NCBI RefSeq assembly: GCF_008831285.2
Contig: NC_045150.1
Span: forward strand, 6,460,001 to 6,524,000
Direction: 5' to 3'
Length of the DNA: 64,000 nucleotides
From: Nymphaea colorata
Taxonomy: Eukaryota; Streptophyta; Magnoliopsida; Nymphaeales; Nymphaeaceae
Shown: one piece after another, positions 40,846-53,815 of the stretch
Layout: each line of letters opens with the position of its first letter
Position numbering within the stretch: position 1 is the first letter of the stretch
Notes under the pieces: model-generated
Database searches by the model: none
Seen by the model: only the letters and a program-made list of their open reading frames with translations
What the model was told of the DNA's origin: nothing
Position numbers and translations under genes: made by a program

Positions 40846-43211
40846 TGGAGGTGTACCCACAAAAGATCTCATGCATATGACCGCCTTTCCAGCTGAACTA
40901 ATGGTTTCGTTTTCACTCCCCGCGAGGGACGCTTGAGGATAAACTTCTCCTTGGCGTGTACATTGTGTGAGTAACGGAGCCGGGTCGTCAGTGGATCGGA
41001 TATGGCTCATCACACCCCATTGAATCCGGTAAATTTCAAAGAGTGGCGCCCAGACATAGACAAATAAAGAAGGTCCTTAGAAACTACATATTATGAAAAT
41101 TTTATAAGCCACCTAGCTTTTGATATATTAAGAAACAAACTAACAATTGAAAATTACAAATACCCCTTAATTTAAAAATAATTTGCGGGCACACATCTAC
41201 TGTTTGGCGTGAAAGCCGAAGCCATTACCCAATTTCTCATCTTCTCAAAAGGTCTACTGTCTACTTTCGGTGTCGCGGTATTGCTCCTACTATGTTTTAT
41301 TTTGCGCAGATAGCCCTCCTTTTACAGCACAAAAGCATTTGAAATGAAATCTAACTGCCTATCAACCTCAATCTCGTCTAGTTGCACCAATCCCTTGAAA
41401 CTACAATGAAAAAACATTAAAATAAATTTAAAAAGTCATTTTGTTCTTAATTTGAAAAGTAAAAAGTTATCACAATCCACAATTTTTTGGCCATGATTTC
41501 TTTAATATCTCAAAGGCTTCCAGCCGACAACTTTCATTTGCTTTCAAATTAATTTCTTTTAAGTAAAAATAAATCACAATCCACTTCCATTTGGGCTCCC
41601 TTTGATTCCTGTGATATCTCAAAATAGTCCAAACCAACGATTTTCATTTGCTGAGTAATAAAATTTACAAACAATAAGTGTATACAAAAATAACAAGAAT
41701 CAGAATAAGATACATCGAATTAGAAATCATTCTTCAGTTTTAAAGCATATACACGTCAAAAAGTCTAGGCCTATCCCTAAAACCCCAATCATCAATTCAA
41801 ATATTGTGGATTTTATTTTTCTTAATTGCAAATATTAAATGCACACACTCTAGTTGGCGAGTGCTCTACTTTTTATCTATGTTCTCAATAAGTTTTGGAC
41901 CATAAGGACAAGAGAAAAGGGAAAGGGGCTGCGGCTTGTTTGGAGTACCTCTCTCTATCATATCTCATAACAAAAGAGTTAAAGTGAGTATTTAGAAAGC
42001 TAGACATTCGGCCGAGCCATGAAAATTTCCTCATAAAATACGTTGCAATATGTATTTTGCATTTTGTATGCCTCGTATTGTGCTTTACAATATTCTGATT
42101 TCAAATGCTATTTTTTCAAAAGTATTAACCAAAGACAAATCCCTAGGTACAATTACAAAAAATATTTTACACCCTAGTTATCTCGATCATACAATGAGTA
42201 GCATAAAGCAGCTTAACCCGATAGACCATATAGAATTTCAGGTACTTTGAGGGCTGGTTGGCTGCTCCATAAAATCTATCTAAAAAAATGAGGTACATTT
42301 GTGGAACAATATTTCATGAATTTGTCGGCATCTTTACAGTAGATTCATAAAACAGTAACAAATTATTCTTATTAGAAAACGACTCCTGGATCTAATAGGG
42401 CGCTCATGGCCTACAATGGTAGAACTTTTTATTATATTTTTTGTAGTGAGTTCTTGGGTATGCATATACTTTGGTTTTTCGCCGTGGATTTGCAATTGGA
42501 GGTGAGGACGTAGACCAATTAAGGAAAGAATCTTTGTTGTGCATTTCTATTGAATTTGAAAATGCCCAAATCATGGCAATAGTTAATGAGATGCTGTGAC
42601 ATTTATACACCGACAATGATGTTTTTCTAACAGCGATGCAAAATATGAACTGGTTAATAAAGAGTAATGAACGTAAATGCAGTCCCAATGTTGATATGTA
42701 CATTGCTTTCCGTTGGGCAGCACTGGGCGCCATTTTCTCTTTGTTTATCTCCATATATTACAGTATTTGTTGAAAGAAAACCGCCATAATTGGATGAAGT
42801 TGGCGCTTTCCTTTTTCGCGTCGATTATCCGAACCGCTTGGAATTGCGGGTTGCACAATCTCATGGTCATGGTAAATACAAAGTGGATTCTGCGACATGA
42901 TGTCTTCCTTCTGATCAGAAGCTGAAGTTAGAAATTTTGTATGGCAGGAGTCAAAATATGTTTCTTGAATTTTTCTGGGGCTAAATTGCGATTTTTCAAA
43001 ATTTTCAAAAATTTCAACTATTGAGTTTTATTTTTTTTTTTCAAAAATTTGAGGGCTACCCCTGGTAGGCGCTAGCAATAGCTTGGAGTAGGTTCATACC
43101 CCTTTCATAAGTAATAGTTCGGACAACGGCTGCTTGGGGGTTAGGCCCCCATCCTTTTATTTCAACAAAATAAGAGGTATATACAACAAAAATTGGTTCA
43201 GAAGGACCTAG

Positions 43212-43680
43212 TCATCTATGATTGGTTTCTTTAAGTGGATCCCACATGTCATCTGTGGGATTCCATCTGGTATACATGCCATTGTCCGGAATGGACATCA
43301 AAAGGTTGGTGGCTTCAGCGAGAGGCCATCTCCTGCAAAAAACAATCTTATTGAGATGACTGCTGAACATAGAGTTAGTGTCAGTGTTGCGCCTGCCTGT
43401 TGCGGAATTGCTGCTTCCAATCGCCACTATTGGCCAGTATATAGATGCGCCCTTGATTATCTTCTAAGTTAACTAGGTACCCGATGCATTCCATAAGTAT
43501 CTCGGTCTCCCACCATTCAGACATGTTGCCAAACCAGCAAGCTAGACCGTGGCAAAACCGACCCGCTGTGTCTCTAATGAGGCCTGCGACCCCTTTTCTA
43601 CCAGCCATAAGTAATAGTCTATAGCCTACTTTATAACTACAGTTTGGAGTGATGTTCTTCATTCTCATACCACAAGACTA
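43212..43680 (-). pseudogene. RNase H-like (RVT_3) retroelement relic
   Basis: On the minus strand, GVAGLIRDTAGRFCHGLACW, then EILMECIGYLVN and ILANSGDWK, resembles the RVT_3 RNase H pattern of plant LINEs (G.GG.RD..G....F, AE..A...GL, ..SDS). The second open stretch (43212-43427) would hold the following helices. Acidic residues expected for catalysis are partly lost. Similarity is moderate, so the call is tentative. Confidence 0.4.
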
Positions 43681-45819
43681 TATAAATCCTTGTGACTAAA
43701 TTTGCTTGGACTTGAAATGGTAGAGCCAACATTTTCCCAAATGAGAGTTTTTTTTTTTTTTTTGGAGGAAGGGGGGTAGCAACATTTTACCAGGGCCAAG
43801 TTCACTTTTTTTGAAATTTTAGTAGAAAATTTTCAATTGATAGGGTTTCATTTCTTACCTAGGTTTCAAAGCAGTCTTAAAATCCCAAAAAAGTTTCGGC
43901 TTTTCACCAAATGGCCTTTGTGGTAGTCATGCTGTAATTAAAACTAAATATTTGTCGATGCATTAATTTATGGGTTCCAAAGGCGAAAAAAAAAATAGTA
44001 AACGCTGCATCATGGCATTAGCAATTTTATTTTACAGTTCATATACGTTGTAGTTGTAATATATTGTAGTTCTACTAAGTTACATACTTCCAATACAGGC
44101 TCTTTCTTGGGCAGCCATTCCATTGGTAAAACAGGGAAATTTTCATTTTATGCTTAGTTTTTGTTTCTATTTCTATAAAGAAAAATATTTTTTGTATTAT
44201 TTTAGAAAGGTTTACAATGTTTATCCTCTACCAATGAACTACATTCTTATTATTTTATATCTTAATTAAAGTTTTTTTTTTGTTTACAGAAATGTACTTA
44301 ATGATAGTTTTTACAAAAATACAACTTTATTAGATAAATCATAAAGACAATCTTTTTCTAAATTACAATTAATGATAAGATTGAAAAACAAAAATGTTAA
44401 TTTACGACAAAATAATGAGATCTAACCATGCTTTGGACTTGGTTATTGATCCCAAGTGGTCCGTGTATTCTCAGCCTAGCATGTAATCTCTTCCTTTTTA
44501 ACACGTTCACCCATTGTCTAGACGGCCCATACCTCCATACAAAAGAAAGAAGCAAGCAAAATGAATCTTAACTACACTAGTATTAATATCCTAAGCTAAT
44601 TTAACTAAATCTAAGGTAAATAATTTTCTTAACTTCGGAAAGAAGCAGACTAATTTTTTCATTCAAGGGTGTCCCCATGTCCTTGAAGTCTTCCACAATA
44701 TTCTTTCTATTTTACTAACTGTTTTATAGATGTCAACGGATCGGATTTGGATTGGACATAGTAACAGGTGCGGTATCTGACTTTTGCGGATATTTAATTT
44801 GATTGAAGATCAGATCCAAACTTAAGTATATGTATAAAAAAGAAGAAACTAGGAATAAACATATGTGATTACAAGATATATAATCTTTAGTGGCATTTCT
44901 AAGGTGCCACTTAAGGTTTTTAATGGCTTTTTGTTATGCCACCCCACCAAAGGCGCCAAAGAAAGTCAGCAAATACCTTGATGGGATGGAGGATGTGCAT
45001 TTCTTTATTAGCAGCGCGAGCCAAGGTAGGGTATGTTTGGGCCCTGGCCTCTCCTCAATTTTTTTTTTTTAAATATACATGTAAATTTTAGAAGATTGCA
45101 CTTGTTTTATATAAAAAATTTGATAAATGATATTTCGACCCTAATCAAAATTTAAAAACTTTAATTCGGCCCTCTCATAAAAAATTTTTGGTTCTCCCGC
45201 TGCTTATTAGGACAAATGATGCACTTGAATGAAAGTTGGATATGACATTACACCTGAAACAATGTTAATATCTCTAGTTGCCTTTTAAATTGATCATCAT
45301 TTCCCTTGTTGGTTGTCTAATTCCTGCAAAGAAAAGTGCAAGAAATAACAAAGATACTGTAGAAGGAATGTTTGGGATGACTGAAAAAATTTGTTTTGTA
45401 AAAAAACAGTGTTTTGTTAATTAAAAAAAAACTGGTTTGTATGTTTGGATGAAGCACTTAAAGTTGTTTTTTTAGTAACTTGGGGGATTAGATTATTCAA
45501 TATTTTTTAAAAACCAGTTTTTTTTTTTTTTAAATACTTAATTTTAATGTCATCTAAACACAAAAAAAAACTGTACTGGAGTGATATCCACCAAAATGGC
45601 ATTTACCCATTTGATCTTGGATTGAAACAAAGTGGGACCAGTACTGGCTAAAAACCTAAAATAGTATGGATCTTGTATTTTTCGGGGCAATGTCCAGACC
45701 ATCAAGATTTTTCTTTTCAAAGAAGCTAGAGTTGAACAGGTTCCGCTCCAATCGAAAACGCCTCCTCACTAAATACCAGGAGACAAAAAAAAAACAGGAC
45801 CATGCTTTCAAGCACATTT

Positions 45820-45976
45820 CAATTCCTCTTTTAGCGTTACATTTATTATCCAAGCAACTTTTGTTGCCGTCTTATCAATCTTTATGACACATTATGACAT
45901 ACTACAATATATTGCTGTTCTTAAATGACTTTCAAATGAACAAAAAGGAATAAGAATCTTGAAGAAGCATGACAAT

Positions 45977-46008
<32 letters not shown>

Positions 46009-46160
46009 TCTTCTGTAGAGCTGCATTTGTTGTCCAAGTAACTTTTTATTACATCAAGCGAACCAAGAAGAGAGAGAGAGAGAGCTTTTTCAATTCTTCT
46101 TCAGAGTTGCATTTATTGTCCAAGCAACTTTTTACTACATCAAATGCGCCCAAGAAGACG
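45820..46160. repeat. Three diverged copies of a 40-80 bp unit with GA runs
   Basis: The core gttgcatttattgtccaag.aactttt.ttacatcaa occurs near 45835, 46020 and 46108. The last two are each preceded by a GA run (45977-46004, 46071-46084) and tt.aattcttctt-like sequence. Confidence 0.75.
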
Positions 46161-46283
46161 ACGTACAATTAGAGAAGCATAGAGAGAGCACAGCAGGCAT
46201 CAGTTGATACGCCCGTCATGCTTTCGTCCACGCCAGCGCGCAAAAGCCTCTTGTCCACTTTAGTTGGCAGATGGATGAGGATG

Positions 46284-46898
46284 CTACATGAGTCTCGCCG
46301 GAGGTGGCGGTGGCGATGGAAAAGTGAAAAATCGAATAGGTGGTGGTGGTGGTGGGGATTTGGGGGCCGGTGGTGGTGGTGGTGGACTATAAACTAGTGG
46401 TGGTGGTGGGGATTTGGGGACCGGTGGTGGTGGTGGTGGACTATAAACTAGTGGCGGTGGTGGGGATTTGGGGACTGGTGGTGGTGGTGGACTATAAACT
46501 AGTGGCGGTGGTGGGGATTTGGGGACCGGCGGTGGTGGGGATTTGGGTACCGGTGGCGGCGGGCTGTAGACCGGCAGCGGCGGCGGTGATGGGGACTTGT
46601 GCACAGGTGGTGGCGGAGGTGGGCTGTACACAGGAGGTGGCAGCGGTGGGGGCTTAGAGACAGGTGGAGGTGGAGGTGGTGGTGTAACGTAGACTGGTGG
46701 CGGCGGAGGTAGTGGTGGAAGTTCATAACCGGGAGATGGTGGCACTGGCGGAGGCTCAGGAACAGGAGGAGGAAAAATGGGCAGAGGAGGAAGCCCAATT
46801 ATTGGAAGCTGGAGCTCTATCAATCGCCTGCTTCCATTTGCCCCCATTGCTAACATGGTGAGCACCATGGCGACCCAGATCGCCTGCAGAGAGGCCAT
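46284..46898 (-). CDS. Secreted proline-rich / extensin-like cell-wall protein
   Basis: A single exon of 204 residues. Residues 1-22 (MASLQAIWVAMVLTMLAMGA) are a classic signal peptide. The short RRLIELQLPIIGLPPLP segment follows, then about 150 residues of proline-rich repeats. At least three units of PKSPPPPLVYSPPPPP occur at about residues 120-175, preceded by PVYSPPPPPPVHKSPS variants; the C-terminus is FFTFPSPPPPPARLM. Ser-Pro4 motifs are the substrate for hydroxylation and arabinosylation in extensins. Cross-linking YxY motifs are absent and Tyr occurs only as VYSP or VYVTP, so it is closer to a chimeric or short extensin than a classical one. The sequence has GGTGGTGGT codon-level repeats. 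A TATA box precedes it. Confidence 0.82.
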   Translation of the reverse strand: MASLQAIWVAMVLTMLAMGANGSRRLIELQLPIIGLPPLPIFPPPVPEPPPVPPSPGYELPPLPPPPPVYVTPPPPPPPVSKPPPLPPPVYSPPPPPPVHKSPSPPPLPVYSPPPPVPKSPPPPVPKSPPPPLVYSPPPPPVPKSPPPPLVYSPPPPPPVPKSPPPPLVYSPPPPPPAPKSPPPPPPIRFFTFPSPPPPPARLM

Positions 46899-46951
46899 GC
46901 CTCTGGAACCCTAAAAATCTTTTGGTGACACGCCATTCATAAAATTCACAT

Positions 46952-46958
46952 ATTTATA
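46952..46958 (-). promoter_or_regulatory. TATA box of the proline-rich protein gene
   Basis: Minus-strand gcaTATAAATatg lies 54 bp upstream of the ATG. This predicts a transcription start near 46925 and a very short 5' UTR. Confidence 0.6.
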
Positions 46959-46959
46959 T

Positions 46960-49690
46960 GCATCCATTTCTTCGAGTGAACAGTATTATACCAATCTGAA
47001 AGAAAAAAAGATCAAATTTCCTGAGTCACTTCCTTGTGTCAATTCTTCTTTAGGTGGACATCAGAAGAAAACAACTAAAAAGTTATCGAGTCTCACCAAT
47101 GTGGTCTCAATTTTGGATCTATTCATAAAAAAAAGTTAGGCTATTCTTATTCTTATTGGCTTTTTTTTTAAATCTTGAGTTGTTCCGGTTCACATTTAAA
47201 AACACGTTTGTTGAGAGGCGCCTTTTCTACTACAACGCTCTTTGTTTTCCTATTATTAGCATAATCGCATTCGGTGGCTTTAATTTTCTACAATCACTCC
47301 GTCATCTAATGAAGACCGTTCGATTCAACATGATGGATGGTTAAAATTAAAACAAGAAAAAAAAAGATGATTGACATTTTCATTATATAGTACTAGTTTC
47401 TACATTTTTTTTCATGTTTTTTCTTAAGTATTCATTTGCATCTGATGGATGACCTTAATTAGATGACTGGGTAATTTTAGATAGCTAATATATATATATA
47501 CTACTTGTACTTTATCATAATATGCTGTCCTTGTAGTTCACTAGTATGCAATCCCATACTGTATTACTCTGAACATGAAAAATAAGAAGAAAAATCTTTC
47601 ATGTGGTGACTTTGAAAACTCCACTTTTTCTATATTGCAAGTTTTTTTAGAGATTTTGGTGACCATTTAAGAAGGTGAGGGAAACTTAAAAATACAATTA
47701 TACAAGCAAGCGAGATGAAGAGATTTTTCTTGGGGGCCTTCAACCAACTGCAGGACAACTTTGCCAGTTGGATTAAGTGACATTGATGCCAGACTTGAGG
47801 ACAAGAGGCAAAACTCAAGAATGTGGATTTTTCTGGACGCATGATAGTGAAATATGTGCTTCTGATCACAATTTTGAATGCCTTTTTTCTGTAGTTCCAG
47901 TCCGTTCAAAGGGCTACGCTTAAGGGTAGATGGTGTATGGAATGATTTCAAAGAATCAAGTTACATTGCCCAATTTGATCATAAAACTTAATTTTGAGAA
48001 TATTTTGGTGACATTGGGGTGTATTAGAGAAGTTGGTATTTTTAAAAATTTTGGTACATTTTTGAAATATTTATCCAATTGCAATTGCTGTTATATCATA
48101 TACTCAAGCTACATTTTGATTAACATTTTTTCATACCCCAAGGTTACTGCCCCAATTTTATTTACTAATATTGTTTGGGCATAGCAGGAGGGGGCATACA
48201 TATATTCCATCAAGGATAAGCAAATCTGAGATTATCATCTCTCCATATCCCAGGTGAAGAATGTCAGACCTAAAAAGGGTGTTTCATAATAAGAACATGC
48301 TGCCAGGTCTTTAAATGTGTTCCAAAAAACCCAATGTTAAGGAGGGGTCCGTCTCGGTATCACCTTAAAAAAAATTATATGTAAATTTTAGAAAATTTTA
48401 TTTGTCTTATATAAAAATTTTGGAAAATGATGTTTCAGCTTCTTTTAAAATTTGAAAACTTTAATTTGACCCTCCTCATGATAATAGCATACAATGACAA
48501 TTTGTGGTATGAAAAATGGTATACAATTGCCATTTTGCTTTTCCTTTCCATTTGGTTGGTGGATAATGACATATAATTGCATTTGTGGTATGGAAAATGG
48601 TATACAATTGTCATTTCTCTTTTCCTTTTCATTAAGGAGCAAGAATGACATACAATTTGTGGTAAAAAAATCCTGGCTTCGCCCCTATCCGGCAGGTCAT
48701 TCTTTCTTCTTATGCAAATGTTCTCATAGATGGAAGCTTACCAGTTGGAGAGGATCTCAATTTTTTTTTCAGGTTTTTTTTTGGTGGTGTCCAGAAGAAA
48801 CTGAAACCTTATAAGTCGAGTCGAGTTCCTCGATATATTATCGAACGGAGCCTGAGCATAGTATGTAGAGCTTGATCCGAGCTCGAGCTAAGTATCTTAG
48901 GTGCCAAGTGGACCTAGGGGCCCAGCTCGAGCATGTGTCTGGGGCTAACAAAACCTTCATCGCAAGTACAACCTCGTAAGATTTGCATGTGCATTTGACC
49001 CCCAAGCACAAATGCATGTGTTCGGGGGATGTCCCATATGATGCCCATGAAAAAACCCTTTGCATATTACCTATTGATAAAAAACCTGAATCTATGCTTT
49101 TGCTTCAATGCCCTTCTTATGCATTTACCTCAATTGCCTTCATTATCTTTTAAACTTGCATTATAAGAGTCAATCATTATCCTCTTAACACAATATTTGT
49201 TGTGGGTGAATTGCGAAGAGTCCAAGAGTTTGGTTATCATCTTGCAACCCATTCGTTTCATGCATTGGTGGAGAAATGCATTACATTGTTAACATGATTT
49301 TATGATGGTATTACTTCTTTCATTTAATGTTTTACTTAGAGGAGAGTTTGATGGTTTGAAATTTTGATTCAAGAATGAAAATTCCGCAATCATAATCCCT
49401 CTTCAAACTCAAATAGAATAAAAATTCCAGGTTTTAGTTTCATAAGTTTCAGAAATAAAATACATCCTTTTTATAATAATTCCAATTTCTTAAAAAATGA
49501 GCATTTTGATTCTAAAATAGCATGACTCTAGATACATCAAATGCTTCCTAAGGAAAACCACCTTAAGCATAAAACCCTAAGGCCTTACTCTTATACTTCT
49601 AAGGTTTTGGGTGGCTTAATTGCCTGGATGGACTTATGTATATCTTTCAACTCGGGTGTCATGCTTGACATCCTTTGCAGTCTAAAGAAG
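46960..49690. other. Intergenic stretch with repeat debris
   Basis: No gene is seen. 48330-48690 looks like a MITE whose ends are ggaggggtccg and tcctggcttcgcccc, interrupted by the tandem repeat at 48495-48662. The rest is AT-rich without features. Confidence 0.45.
48495..48662. repeat. Two-copy tandem repeat of about 95 bp
   Basis: Shared unit: atttgtggtatg.aaaatggtatacaattg.catttt, then cttttcctttcattt and atgacata.aatt. Confidence 0.75.
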
Positions 49691-49894
49691 CAGGGGTGGA
49701 GGGAGGGGGGCCCGCCTAGGCCATGGCCCCACCCCAACCAAATAAAAAAAAATTGCAGTGTAAAAATTGATTTTTTTTTTTTTGCTTTTATGTATTTTTT
49801 GAATGTGAGTTCAGTTTAGCCCTACTCAAATCCAGCCCAATAAACTCAACTCCCATTTGGCCCGTCCCTAAAAAAAATCCTGGCTCCACCCCTG
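49691..49894. mobile_element. hAT-type MITE with perfect 8-bp target duplication
   Basis: Termini are CAGGGGTGGAG and CTCCACCCCTG, an exact inverted pair. TAAAGAAG flanks both sides (49683-49690 and 49895-49902). It is 204 bp with no coding sequence; the inner parts include a T run and aaatcctggctccac. Confidence 0.92.
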
Positions 49895-50697
49895 TAAAGA
49901 AGTAATAGAGCATGCCAACATGGCGGGTTTACTCAAAGTTCATGGTTCTCTGTTTTAGGGGGAAAGAGCTTCAGCCTTCAGTCCCCATTTTATCAAATTG
50001 AAAGTTAAAATTCAAGGTTTTACATGTATTTGTGTGTATTAGATCAGTTTGATCAGAAAGATCTAGACCCAAATCCAATATTTTTATTCAACTTTGGAGA
50101 GACCTAAATCCAATATGTGGTGCTTGATGAAATTGCAAGGGAAGCCTTAGGTGGACAATGGCAATGTCAAACAAATTATATAGAGAGTTCCTAAGCTTTG
50201 TTAAAATTATTTTCATCATAGCCGTGTTTTATTATTTTCATAATAACCTTGTTTTAGATTTTTTGGTGAGTCCCACGATTAAGCCAAACAATCTCAAAGT
50301 ACGCCCCCATCATTCCTTCTCGCCCATGGAATTTGGGAGCTCCATTGTGTTTTATTCAATCTTGAACTCTTTTCATCCCACCAAATACACATACCAGACA
50401 TTGTTTCCCCTTTTAGGGTGATCTCCATTATTTGCCTCCATTTATAACTTGTCACTAACTTCCTTGTGTTGTGTCCACTGTTCACTTGTTGTTTGCTGGG
50501 AGGTGGAGGAACTTAGAAGAGACCAAGGCCCCTCCCCATTCTTCTTGTTCCCAAGATCCATGGCTGTATCAGAACCTCGGATATGGGAAGCAAGGCATTT
50601 GCCAACTAAAGTGAAGCGCATCTACCATTTATACTTCAGAAAAGTGGTGCCCACGAAAATCAAACTGACAGCCATGTTTTCACCAGCTTATCAGTAA

Positions 50698-51040
50698 GCC
50701 CGATCGAGCCTAGGCCCAGGCTCGAAAAAACAGGCCTTCCAGGGCCCGATTCGGCTCGATTATTTTTTATAATAATTTTTATTTAATAAAAATATATTTT
50801 TTTATTATTAAAAATATATTTTATATTAAAATCTGTTGATTTATATTTTAAAAATATTTTTTTATATATTAAAATCTGTTGATTTATATTTTAAAAATAT
50901 TTTTTTATTATTAAAAATATATTTTATATTAAAATCTGTTGATTTATATTTTAAAAATATTTTTTTATTTTAACCTGATCAAGCCTGAGGTCGGGTTTCA
51001 GGTATCAGGCCGGCCATGCCCAGGCCTACCACGCCTTTTC
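50698..51040. repeat. GC-capped element with AT-rich 3-copy minisatellite
   Basis: The GC-rich left cap (gcccgatcgagcctaggccc) and right cap (ggccggccatgcccaggcct) enclose an AT-only core. In the core a unit of about 50-70 bp (ttaaaatctgttgatttatattttaaaaata) occurs three times (50828-50960). The caps resemble those of the element at 53405-53815. Confidence 0.65.
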
Positions 51041-53404
51041 CATCCAACTACCACATTTGTTTACATTGATGGTTTGCAGGAACACAACCAAGGAGTCTAA
51101 GAGAGTTCTTCCGTTCAAGGGACAAGTACAACCTGCAAGTCAAGAAAGACGTGCATTTTAGAGCTAAATGAGAAAATATTGGATTCTGTGCATATGGTTG
51201 AATTGTCCCTTCGCGTGCAGGAAAAGGCCAAGTTAACTTAGTAGCCATTTTTGTCTAGGATTTCTGTGTTTGTTTGGTGTTTAAAGTGATTGTTTGAGTA
51301 ATTGAACTACTGTTCTCGCCACTTGTGGGAGTTCTGTTTTTATTACTTGGCAGCCAAATTTCTAAGGCTTTTAAAAGTTTCTAAAGTTGACGCACCAAAT
51401 TTTTTGGAGTTGTTGGTGAGGAACTGAGCATGTTTTTACAATATCCACTTCGATTTCTCTTCTATTATCAGTTTTCATCTTTCTTTTAGCTTGTGAACAT
51501 GGGATTTAATTCAGCAAGTAAATGTAGGATTCACACGTTTTAAGAATTTTAACTAACTTTAAAAATATTTTTCATATGTTAAACAGCTTCAAAAATCCTG
51601 ACTTTGGGTTCTTTGGAATCCTCAATTTTCTGTATAATCAGAAAACGTAAATTTTCGGTATAGATGTTTTCAAAAAATAGAGCATTTTGACCCATGACGT
51701 GAAACTTGTTAAAAAAGGAAGATTTTTGTTTCTGTTTCTAAGCATAAAATTTTCACTTTCACTTTGAAAAATAAAATTTGGGTTTGATTTTTTTTCACAT
51801 GCAAACATGGCTAAAGAAGCATACATACATTACAAAGAAAACCACCTGCTTTATCCTAGTGCGACTTGTGTGTTATGGAGAGGCATGAAGGGAGCCACCC
51901 CCTTTGTCCTGTAATAAGAGGAGAGACTCATTTCACACCATATTCCCGTAATACATGAAATACTCACAAAGTATTCCTAATGCCAAACGGCCCTTAAATG
52001 ATACATCATCTCAGGCGGGTCCAAATAGGCCGGATGACCCCTAAAAGTATGTAAATTGAGTGGCTTACATCAATCCAAGCAAGCCCACTCAGTTTTCTAT
52101 TCTAATTCATTGAAAAATGATGAAACTACCATCTTATCCACCATAAAGCTCAAGTACCTAATGAAGTGCTTCACAAAACTAATCCAAAACTAATATCCTT
52201 AAGGTTTGTCCAATGATATCCACACTTAAATAGTCCTTAAGAAATTTCTGGGACCCTAATCTTATCATAGTGACTATTCACCATGAAACTTTATCTATTT
52301 AATCCTAGAGTAACAAATATTTTTTCCTAATGCAGTTCTAGAATAAAAACGGATTGCATCTTTTAGAGGTTGAAATCTTGAAAACCATGGCCAGGTTACT
52401 GAGAAATCCTAACCTCGTCGTGTCTAAACGAAACAAACCCATAAGAGATGTAATTAATCAAAATGCATGAAATAATACTTAATTACCTAGTGCACCTGAA
52501 ATAATCTTAATGGAGCTTCTAAAAGACAGTTTCAAAAAAATGCAAAGAAAAGGAAGGTCTAAAGAATGACCAACTATGCTAGGGTGGCCTACGCTAAGGG
52601 AAGACAACACATCAGTCAGATTCACCTCAAGCACTCCTATCTTCCTTAGGGTCTTCGGTGTTGTAGTGGTGGAATGACATGTGGGCAGTTGCCCACACCA
52701 ATCCCTCAAATTTTATCTAGTTTTATATTAGTTTTTCAAATAGTATTTGAAGTGATTTTTTGAATTAGTGTCATTCCGGCCAATTTTTTTTTACTCTGCC
52801 ACTGCGGTGTAGTTTTCTAAGCACAAATAAAAGATGAAGAAGACACATGGCATGAAGAATTTTCAACATGCATATCAAGGAGACTCCACACCTCATCACT
52901 CTTTAGCCTGAACCTGAAGCAATGGTGGAGCCAGAAAATTCTGGTGAAGGGGGCACTGAGGCTAAACATTTGTAGTTGAAGGCACTAGTTATAGAATTTC
53001 TAGTTTTTAAATGACATCAATATGTAAAGAGAAAATTATCCTCAAGTTTTTGGTGACGAGGTTTGACCCACCACCCCAAGATGGTCGAAGCCTCCACCCA
53101 ACCCCTCATCTCTTGAGGTGCAAGGCCTGCTTTGGTGCCTCGCGATGTCGTCTACGTTGCACTTCAGCTTGCACTGGTGGCTCGTCGTTTGTAGCACAAA
53201 GAGTTGACACCGCGTGCCAAAATAAGCATTTTTTATAGAACTGTGCGGGCAATTGCCCACATCTGACTCCACCCTCGGCATGAAGGTGCCTCCACTTGAT
53301 GAATCAATCAATCCTTCTCAAAAGATCCTTCATCCGATCTAGCTCTTGTGAAAATATTTACCTCTCATCACATGCCTAAATTAGTTCATATGATCGGTCT
53401 AGAA
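51041..53404. other. Intergenic stretch, nothing recognised
   Basis: No gene or clear element is seen. Segments near 52740-52800 and 52920-52990 (ggtggagccagaaaattctgg) look like ends of the GGAGCCAGA-type MITE family. Confidence 0.4.
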
Positions 53405-53815
53405 AGTGGGTGGGCATCGGGCCGCGCCGGGCCGAGTACCGGGCCTGGCCACCAAAAGTCAGGCCCGAACCGGCCCGCCGCGAAGAGGGAGACGAGACGG
53501 GAAGGGAGAGCCGGAGAGGGAGAGCAGAGAGGGAGAGGAGGAGGGAGAGCAGAGAGGGAGGGGAGGGAGGGAGAGCGGAGAGGGAGGAGAGGGAGATGGG
53601 AAGGGAGAGGGGGTGCGAACAGGGAGAGGGAAAAGGGAGACGGAGCAGAGAGGGAGAGGGAGACGGGAAGAGAGAGGGAGAGGAGCGAGCGCCGGAGGTC
53701 GCCCGACCGCTCGAGGGCGGGAGTCGGGCCAGGCCGCCCTATCGGGCCCGAGCTAGGTTTTCCTTGGCTCAGGCTCGAGCCCAACCGGGCCGGGCCAGCC
53801 CGACGCCCAGGCCTA
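53405..53815. mobile_element. GC-rich MITE-like element with purine minisatellite
   Basis: The ends gtgggtgggcatcgggccg and cgggccagcccgacgcccaggcctac form imperfect inverted repeats of about 40 bp. The core 53490-53695 is a GA-rich, almost pyrimidine-free tract of GGGAGAG-type units. Several long overlapping open frames arise only from this composition. Confidence 0.65.

Larger units (their letters stand above)
41050..46283. other. Intergenic region with retroelement and MITE debris
   Basis: No intact gene is seen. Contents are a dispersed repeat fragment (41180-41400, similar to 7425-7540), an RNase H-like relic (43212-43680), a fragment of a subterminal MITE sequence (44730-44830, tcaacggatcgga), a T/A-rich MITE-like segment (45370-45570, gtttggatga) and the repeats at 45820-46160. 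Confidence 0.5.

Noticed and set aside
40846-41013. In-frame ATG at 41013 as an alternative UMP kinase start
   Set aside because: The extension (MMSHIRSTDD...) is acidic and unlike a transit peptide; the ATG at 40845 gives a typical plastid signal.
46340-46657. 105-codon frame on the plus strand
   Set aside because: Shadow of the proline-rich gene on the other strand (GGT repeats read as Val-Val-Val).
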